Part shown: positions 13,156-17,265 of the stretch, one piece after another | Layout of the letters: each line of letters opens with the position of its first letter | How positions within the stretch are numbered: position 1 is the first letter of the stretch | Source of the DNA: an uncultured Candidatus Melainabacteria bacterium | GTDB lineage: Bacteria; Cyanobacteriota; Vampirovibrionia; Gastranaerophilales; Gastranaerophilaceae | Assembly (NCBI GenBank): GCA_934700385.1 | Contig: CAKUXO010000028.1 | Span: 1 to 17,265 of the forward strand | Length of the DNA stretch: 17,265 nt | Direction: 5' to 3' | Notes under the pieces: model-generated | Told to the model about the DNA's origin: nothing | What the model saw: only the letters and a program-made list of their open reading frames with translations | Databases searched by the model: none | Made by a program: the position numbers and the translations under genes

Positions 13156-14043
13156 ATGAAAAAAACGATTTTTTTAATATTTTTATCTTTTTTGATTTTG
13201 AATGTTCCAAAATCAAATGCTATGGATTATTCAACATATTGTTCAACAATTACCCCTAAAACAACTTTTGGTGGTAATGTTGCAAGTGTTTCTGGGTTTA
13301 ATTCTATCAGTAGAAATATAATTGAAAATAAAATTCAAAAGGCTTTGAAAAAAGAAACAAATTCAAAATTTAAAGTAAAAGTAGATAACTTTAGAGGAAC
13401 AAACATCCTTAATGGCGAATTTAAAAATTTAAGCGCTGTTTCAGATTTAGTTCAATATGGCGGAATTTATTTTTCTGATGTAAAAATTAACTCACTTTGC
13501 GATTATAACAAAGTTTCATACACAGATAAAAAACTTCTTTTTGATGAAAACTTAGTTTTAAAATATTCAACAAAAATTACCCAACAAAATCTTGATAAAA
13601 CATTATCTGAATCAGGATATAAAAAATTAATTGAAAAATTTAACCAAGATAAAGTGGCTTCTAGTTTGTTTAAAATAACAAATGCGAAAGTTTTAATTAA
13701 AAATGATAGATTAGAATTAAATTATGAATTTACACCATTTCCTAAAACAAATTTGTTTGACTTTGCAAAAAATATCATAAAACCTGTTAAAATCTCTATG
13801 GGGGCTAATTTAAAGGTTGTTGATAATAAAATTGAGCTTTGCGATTTTGACCTTAACAACATTAAATCTTCATATTATCCAATTGTAAATGCAATTAATT
13901 CTTTTAATCTTTTAAAATGGTCAATGCCTTTAAGCAACGATGTTAAAGGAAAAATTCAAGTTGAAAATGTTAAAATAGAAAACTCAACAATTAATATTGA
14001 TGGAGTTGTTTTAGTTCCAAAAAATAATTCAGCCCGCACATAA
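13156..14043 (+). CDS. Exported LmeA/DUF2993-like protein
   Basis: This 295-residue protein has a clear signal peptide (MKKTIFLIFLSFLILNVPKS, cleavage likely after SNA at residue 22) and no later membrane helix. The mature part resembles the DUF2993/LmeA family of lipid-binding proteins: a helix-forming IIENKIQKALKKE, alternating strands (FKVKVDNF then GTNILNGEFKNLSAV), GGIYFSDVKINSL, and the later ITQQNLDKTLSE, where family members carry a similar segment. DUF2993 proteins are common in cyanobacteria and actinobacteria; LmeA of mycobacteria acts on envelope lipoglycans. An envelope role is likely, the substrate unknown. I chose ATG 13156 rather than the in-frame GTG at 13150 because that GTG overlaps the GAGG site. 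The stop codon lies in the loop of a terminator shared with the next gene. Confidence 0.66.
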   Translation: MKKTIFLIFLSFLILNVPKSNAMDYSTYCSTITPKTTFGGNVASVSGFNSISRNIIENKIQKALKKETNSKFKVKVDNFRGTNILNGEFKNLSAVSDLVQYGGIYFSDVKINSLCDYNKVSYTDKKLLFDENLVLKYSTKITQQNLDKTLSESGYKKLIEKFNQDKVASSLFKITNAKVLIKNDRLELNYEFTPFPKTNLFDFAKNIIKPVKISMGANLKVVDNKIELCDFDLNNIKSSYYPIVNAINSFNLLKWSMPLSNDVKGKIQVENVKIENSTINIDGVVLVPKNNSART

Positions 14044-14052
14044 CGGGCTGAA
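14028..14052. terminator. Bidirectional terminator with a stop codon in its loop
   Basis: TTCAGCCCG (14028-14036) and CGGGCTGAA (14044-14052) form a 9-bp GC-rich stem. The TAA of the LmeA-like gene (14041-14043) is in the 7-base loop. On the minus strand the stem is followed by TTATTTTTT, on the plus strand by CTTTT. Confidence 0.82.
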
Positions 14053-14055
14053 CTT

Positions 14056-14637
14056 TTATCTGCAACAATCAACGCAAGGAAGTTTGTGGATAATTGAATA
14101 TTTTGCAAGTTTTTTCATTTTTCTTTTTTCTTGTCTTTGGAATTTTCTAAAATCTCCATATTGACTCTTGCAAAGTTGCGCTTTTACATCCTTTTTAAAA
14201 CATTTACATCTTTCTTTTGCGTCTTTTTTAATGTCTTTAACAACTTCAATTTGATCTTTATAACAATCGTTGTTACAAGCAATCATTTCAAGAAGTTTAT
14301 TTTTTTGAACTCGATATTTTGAATGTAGAACTTCCATATCGTATTTAAAGTTTTTGTAAAGCTCATTAATAGCACATTCTTGTTGATTATCAAGGCAAAG
14401 AGCCTTTTTCATTTTCTTAAATTGTTTATCAAAAAAACATTGATTAAAAACGCAATATTCATCATCTTCTATTGAACATTTTTCACAAGATTTTTTAACA
14501 TTGTCACAACTTTGTTTTTCAACTGGGCAAAGTTTATCTTTTTGGCAATCACAATTTGGTTTTTGACAAGAACAATCTGCAAAAGAGATAGATGATAAGA
14601 GAGCTAACGACAAAAAAGAAAAAAATATTTTATTCAT
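14056..14637 (-). CDS. Secreted cysteine-rich protein, remotely Spy/CpxP-like
   Basis: The 193-residue product starts with a signal peptide (MNKIFFSFLSLALLSSISFA, cleavage likely before Asp21). It contains 20 cysteines, ten of them in residues 22-67 as CSC, CDC, CEKC and similar patterns. The rest is helical and highly charged. The segment FKKMKKALCLDNQQECAI (73-90) resembles the LTxxQ segment of Spy/CpxP periplasmic chaperones, with further Lys/Glu helices after it; this is a weak structural resemblance, not a firm homology. Metal binding or disulfide-stabilised folding would fit. FADC is not a proper lipobox, so it is probably soluble rather than a lipoprotein. I chose ATG 14637 because AAAGGTG lies just upstream; a TTG five codons earlier would enclose that site. 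No relative is recognised with confidence. Confidence 0.68.
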   Translation of the reverse strand: MNKIFFSFLSLALLSSISFADCSCQKPNCDCQKDKLCPVEKQSCDNVKKSCEKCSIEDDEYCVFNQCFFDKQFKKMKKALCLDNQQECAINELYKNFKYDMEVLHSKYRVQKNKLLEMIACNNDCYKDQIEVVKDIKKDAKERCKCFKKDVKAQLCKSQYGDFRKFQRQEKRKMKKLAKYSIIHKLPCVDCCR

Positions 14638-14654
14638 TTCAACACCTTTCAAAA

Positions 14655-14684
14655 TTTATATTGCCACTATATCAGATGTTTCAA
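14655..14684 (-). promoter_or_regulatory. Promoter of the cysteine-rich protein gene
   Basis: TTGAAA (14684-14679) and TATAAA (14660-14655) with an 18-base spacer on the minus strand predict a start near 14648 and a leader of about 11 nt containing AAAGG. Confidence 0.55.
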
Positions 14685-14748
14685 GGGTTTTTAATAGCCA
14701 AAAGTATATTAAACTTTAAGATAGGTAAAGTTTTTTTGAAAAAAGTGT

Positions 14749-14777
14749 TTGACTTAAAAAAATGTTCTTGGTATATT
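14749..14777 (+). promoter_or_regulatory. Strong promoter for tRNA-Lys
   Basis: TTGACT (14749-14754), a 17-base spacer and TATATT (14772-14777) are the closest match to a sigma-70 consensus in the window. The start would be near 14784, leaving a 5' leader of about 40 nt for RNase P to remove. Confidence 0.72.
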
Positions 14778-14823
14778 AATAAAGCAATCGGAAAGCGGTT
14801 GTTTAAAAAGTTTAAATAAATTT

Positions 14824-14896
14824 GCGTCTGTAGCTCAGCAGGTAGAGCACTCCCCTTTTAAGGGATAGGTCGCGCGTTCGAATCGCGCCAGACGCA
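14824..14896 (+). tRNA. tRNA-Lys(TTT)
   Basis: A full cloverleaf is visible: acceptor GCGTCTG/CAGACGC, D arm GCTC-AGCAGGTA-GAGC, anticodon loop CTTTTAA with anticodon TTT at 14857-14859, variable loop AGGTC, T arm GCGCG-TTCGAAT-CGCGC, discriminator A. The outermost anticodon-stem pair (positions 27 and 43) is a C-T mismatch; the other four pair. CCA is not encoded, so it must be added after transcription. Flanking TTT/AAA extends the acceptor helix by three pairs and is followed directly by a run of seven T, which may end transcription. Confidence 0.95.
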
Positions 14897-14927
14897 AATT
14901 TTTTTGTGTGTTTTAAAGTAATATAAA

Positions 14928-14957
14928 AATTCATCTGCTTTTTTAGGCAGATGAATT
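14928..14957 (-). terminator. Terminator of the aminotransferase-glycosyltransferase operon
   Basis: AATTCATCTGC (14928-14938) and GCAGATGAATT (14947-14957) form a perfect 11-bp stem with an 8-base loop. On the minus strand it continues into TTTTTATA. It lies 20 bp after the glycosyltransferase stop and may also stop read-through from the tRNA. Confidence 0.8.
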
Positions 14958-14977
14958 AGTTTTAAGTTAAATATAAG

Positions 14978-15955
14978 TTATTTCACTTTTTCAAGGCAAA
15001 ATTCTTCAATTGCCTTAATAATATCTTTAACATTGATATTTTGAATATTATCCTCGATTAAATATTTAACATTATCGTCTTTATGTCCAATATATTCTTG
15101 GAAATTTGGAGTTAAACAAATAACTTTTTTATCAAGCGCTAAAGAAAAATGGAAAATAGATGTGTTAGGCGCTATAACAAGTTTTGCCCTATTCACAACA
15201 TCTGGAATATCACTTGTTTCAAATTGGTTTATTCCATTAATTAAATATTTTCTTTCATTTTCATTTAATTTTTCATAAACTTTATCAAAAATTGTTTTTT
15301 CATTATTTTCAATACCAAAAATTAACACTTTTTGATTTTTAGAAATTAAATATTTTGATAATTCTAAAGTTTGTTCTAAAGACATATTCCCCGCTGTATA
15401 AGCTGTTGGGACAATCAGAAAATAATCTTTATCTTTTAAATTTTTAGCTTTAATTATTTTATCAAAATGCAATTTGAAATTTGAAACATCGACAAGTGGC
15501 GCCATAAATTCTTTATTATTTTCTGTTATATAAAGTTTTTGGTTTCTTTTTGTGTCATGAATTTCTTTTGTTCTAATAAGGGCGTTAATTTCATCCCAAT
15601 AATCGTGTCCGCCATAAAAATTGATGTAAGAATCATATTTAAATAATCTCATTATGGCAACTTCTTTTTTAACGGGATTTTGAATTAACCTTAAATCAAA
15701 GAAAACATCGACACAATCTGAATCATAGGCTTTTGCAAAATCTAAGTATCTGCCTAATAAACAAACGCAAAGGCAAACTTTTTTATTTCCGCCATATTTT
15801 TCTTTAATCATTTTAAAGAAATTTCTAACTTGAATATAATCGCCTAAACCGCCTGTGGCTTGAACGATTACAAATTTTTTACCCATTAATTTAGCGCAAA
15901 ACATTTTTAGAAAATCTAAAAAGTTTTTCTTTTTTCTGCTATTTCTAATACGCAT
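14978..15955 (-). CDS. GT9-like (heptosyltransferase-type) glycosyltransferase
   Basis: The 325-residue protein has the two-lobed layout of GT-B enzymes of family 9 (ADP-heptose:LPS heptosyltransferase type). The N-lobe begins VIVQATGGLGDYIQVRNFF (29-47), matching the GDxxxxxP loop region. The C-lobe starts FLIVPTAYTAGNMSLEQTLE (179-198) and contains IPDVVNRAKLVIAPNTSIFH (250-269), where family 9 has the nucleotide-sugar-binding TGPxHxA segment, here with Asn/Ser in place of Gly and a downstream HFSLAL. The sugar donor is unknown. Its ATG overlaps the end of the aminotransferase gene by 11 bp, implying translational coupling and a shared pathway. With flagellin immediately beyond, transfer of an amino sugar to flagellin or surface glycan is plausible but inferred. 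Confidence 0.68.
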   Translation of the reverse strand: MRIRNSRKKKNFLDFLKMFCAKLMGKKFVIVQATGGLGDYIQVRNFFKMIKEKYGGNKKVCLCVCLLGRYLDFAKAYDSDCVDVFFDLRLIQNPVKKEVAIMRLFKYDSYINFYGGHDYWDEINALIRTKEIHDTKRNQKLYITENNKEFMAPLVDVSNFKLHFDKIIKAKNLKDKDYFLIVPTAYTAGNMSLEQTLELSKYLISKNQKVLIFGIENNEKTIFDKVYEKLNENERKYLINGINQFETSDIPDVVNRAKLVIAPNTSIFHFSLALDKKVICLTPNFQEYIGHKDDNVKYLIEDNIQNINVKDIIKAIEEFCLEKVK

Positions 15956-17030
15956 TAACTACCTCTACTACTTTTTTAATTTCGTTGTATTCCATAACGG
16001 GTGAAATTGGCAGACTTAAAATTTCATTATGGATTTTTTCGCTGATTGGTAAACTTAAGCTATTCAATTCCTTATAGGCTTCTTGCTTGTGTGGTGGAAT
16101 TGGGTAATGGATTAGGGTTTGAATATCGTTTTCTTTTAGATGATTTTGAAATTCATCACGATTTTTCGTTCTAACCGCAAAAATGTGAAAAACGTGTGCT
16201 TTTGGGTCATAAACCTTAGGCAAAGTGATTTTTGGGTTAGTGATGTGTTCAAGATAATATTTTGCGATATCTTGGCGCCTTGAATTATCTTTATCAAGAT
16301 ATTTTAATTTAACATCTAAAACGGCAGCTTGAATTTCATCTAATCTTGAATTAACCCCTTTAAAAATATTATGATATTTTACATCGCTTCCATAATTTCT
16401 TAAGGCACGAAGTTTTTTTGCTAATTCATCATCAGATGTTGTAATAGCGCCGCCATCACCAAGACAGCCTAGGTTTTTCCCTGGGTAAAAAGAAAAACCG
16501 CTTGCGTCCCCTAAAGAACCCACTCTTTTGTTTTGATAAATTGCACCGTGGGCTTGGGCAGAATCTTCAATTATTTTAAGGTTATATTTCTTTGCTAATT
16601 GCCAAATTTTTTCCATTTGAACAGCTTGCCCATAAAGATGTACAACCATTATTGCTTTTGTTTTTTCGGTGATTTTTTCTTCAATTAAATCAGGATTAAT
16701 GTTAAAAGTGTCGATATCTGGCTCAACTAAAACAGGAGTTGCGCCATTTTGAGAAATGGCTAGAATTGAAGCTATATAAGTGTTAGCAGGGGCGATTATT
16801 TCATCTCCCTTTTTAAAACCATAAGCCTTAATTATTAAATTAAGAGCGTCAAGCCCATTAGCGCAAGAAATACAATGTTTTGCACCACAAAAAGAAGCAA
16901 AATTCTTTTCAAAAGTTTCATCTTCTTTTCCTAAAAGATACCACCCAGAATCTAAAACCTTTTTAATCCTTGCGTCTATTTCTTCTCTAAAACGTTCGTT
17001 GATTTTGTATAAGTCTAAAAATTTAATCAA
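15945..17030 (-). CDS. DegT/DnrJ/EryC1/StrS sugar aminotransferase, FdtB-like
   Basis: The 361-residue protein is a complete PLP-dependent sugar aminotransferase. Landmarks are the N-terminal IKFLDLYKINERF, ANGLDAL (57-63), the PLP-binding EDSAQAHGA (155-163), the catalytic lysine K185 in FSFYPGKNLGCLGDGGA, RNYGS (211-215) and SRLDEIQAAVL (228-238). The C-terminal HYPIPPHKQEAYKEL is typical of enzymes that make dTDP-3-amino-3,6-dideoxyhexoses (FdtB/QdtB group), so dTDP-3-keto-6-deoxyhexose is the likely substrate; that specificity is inferred. The start codon is TTG at 17030: GAGGT precedes it at good spacing, there is no nearby ATG, and family members start at the same position. The glycosyltransferase gene overlaps its 3' end by 11 bp. 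The ketoisomerase and dTDP-sugar genes are not in the window. Confidence 0.88.
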   Translation of the reverse strand: MIKFLDLYKINERFREEIDARIKKVLDSGWYLLGKEDETFEKNFASFCGAKHCISCANGLDALNLIIKAYGFKKGDEIIAPANTYIASILAISQNGATPVLVEPDIDTFNINPDLIEEKITEKTKAIMVVHLYGQAVQMEKIWQLAKKYNLKIIEDSAQAHGAIYQNKRVGSLGDASGFSFYPGKNLGCLGDGGAITTSDDELAKKLRALRNYGSDVKYHNIFKGVNSRLDEIQAAVLDVKLKYLDKDNSRRQDIAKYYLEHITNPKITLPKVYDPKAHVFHIFAVRTKNRDEFQNHLKENDIQTLIHYPIPPHKQEAYKELNSLSLPISEKIHNEILSLPISPVMEYNEIKKVVEVVNAY

Positions 17031-17050
17031 GATAACCTCTTTTTTATTTT

Positions 17051-17079
17051 ATTAAAACATAAAAAATGGTGTTTGTAAA
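17051..17079 (-). promoter_or_regulatory. Possible promoter of the aminotransferase operon
   Basis: TTTACA (17079-17074) and TTTAAT (17056-17051) with a 17-base spacer on the minus strand precede the GAGGT ribosome site and TTG start. Both boxes are imperfect. Confidence 0.4.
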
Positions 17080-17114
17080 AGGTTTTAGCTTGTCGGGGCG
17101 GTTGTAACATAAAA

Positions 17115-17146
17115 AAATTGAGTAGGTAAAATAACCTACTCAATTT
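17115..17146 (-). terminator. Terminator of the flagellin gene
   Basis: AAATTGAGTAGGT (17115-17127) and ACCTACTCAATTT (17134-17146) form a perfect 13-bp stem with a 6-base loop, followed on the minus strand by a run of seven T. It is the best intrinsic terminator in the window, as expected for a highly expressed gene. Confidence 0.9.
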
Positions 17147-17166
17147 CATCACCTTGTATAAAAAGA

Positions 17167-17265
17167 CTATACTAAACTTAGTGCAACAGATGGTGCTTGG
17201 TTTGCTTGAGCTAACAATGAAGTTGATACTTGTTGAAGTATTTGATTTTGAGTGAATGTTGAAGC
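17167..17265 (-). CDS. fliC: Flagellin, C-terminal end only
   Basis: Thirty-two codons from the window edge to a TAG at 17169-17167 read ASTFTQNQILQQVSTSLLAQ followed by ANQAPSVALSLV. This is the conserved D0 helix found at the C-terminus of flagellins (pattern ILxQxxxxxLAQANQxPxxxLSLL), which packs in the filament core. The body of the protein lies outside the window. The final residues are LV rather than the commoner LL or LR. A strong terminator follows, and the sugar aminotransferase and glycosyltransferase genes come next on the same strand. Confidence 0.9.
   Translation of the reverse strand, partial: ASTFTQNQILQQVSTSLLAQANQAPSVALSLV

Noticed and set aside
14574..14580. Lipoprotein lipobox in the cysteine-rich protein
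   Set aside because: The residues before the first cysteine are FAD; Asp at -1 does not fit a lipobox, so a normal signal peptidase I site is preferred.
14592..14819. 75-codon rightward open frame between the cysteine-rich gene and the tRNA
   Set aside because: It overlaps the signal-peptide codons of the leftward gene and the strong tRNA promoter, has no ribosome site and no recognisable protein pattern.

Overview
The window is low-GC DNA (roughly 30 percent G+C by eye) from a bacterium with a double-membrane-type cell plan: it has a flagellin, type IV pilus or type II secretion assembly proteins, a GT9-like glycosyltransferase and secreted proteins. Several genes have close relatives in cyanobacteria: a short DprA-like SLOG protein, a DUF2993/LmeA-like exported protein, an NrtR-type Nudix regulator and a SigA-like sigma factor. 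Together with the base composition, this suggests a non-photosynthetic relative of cyanobacteria (Vampirovibrionia/Melainabacteria, possibly gut Gastranaerophilales). That placement is an inference from gene content; no rRNA is present to test it.

Left part (1-4842): the first codons of a leftward gene; a leftward TIM-barrel sugar isomerase/epimerase-like gene; a 59-codon zinc-knuckle microprotein gene facing away from it (956-1135); a leftward short DprA/SLOG gene; and a rightward PcrA/UvrD helicase gene. The 466-bp gap after the helicase holds no gene. It holds nested repeats: a duplicated copy of the last codons of the helicase, a pair of 40-bp direct repeats, and a long stem-loop built from GTCATCCTGAAC-type repeats.

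Middle (4843-9153): a leftward primary-type sigma factor and a leftward RlmB-like rRNA methyltransferase, then a rightward pair encoding a PilM-PilN fusion (GspL-like layout) and PilO. These probably form the inner-membrane platform of a type IV pilus or related machine. The pair ends in a bidirectional terminator shared with a leftward radical SAM protein of the YtqA/YhcC type.

Right part (9154-17265): a leftward basic membrane protein gene; a divergent, degenerate MurT-like gene without a GatD partner beside it; a small zinc-ribbon protein; a leftward NrtR-like regulator with a damaged Nudix box; an LmeA-like exported protein; a leftward secreted protein with 20 cysteines; a tRNA-Lys(TTT); and a leftward sugar aminotransferase-glycosyltransferase pair just downstream of the 3' end of a flagellin gene. 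That last arrangement suggests modification of flagellin with an amino sugar.

Expression signals: several leftward genes have TATAAT placed exactly six bases before the ATG and no Shine-Dalgarno sequence, which predicts leaderless mRNAs. Others have ordinary GGAG-type sites. Convergent genes are packed so tightly that stop codons lie inside terminator hairpins. No CRISPR array, rRNA, transposase or prophage gene was seen.
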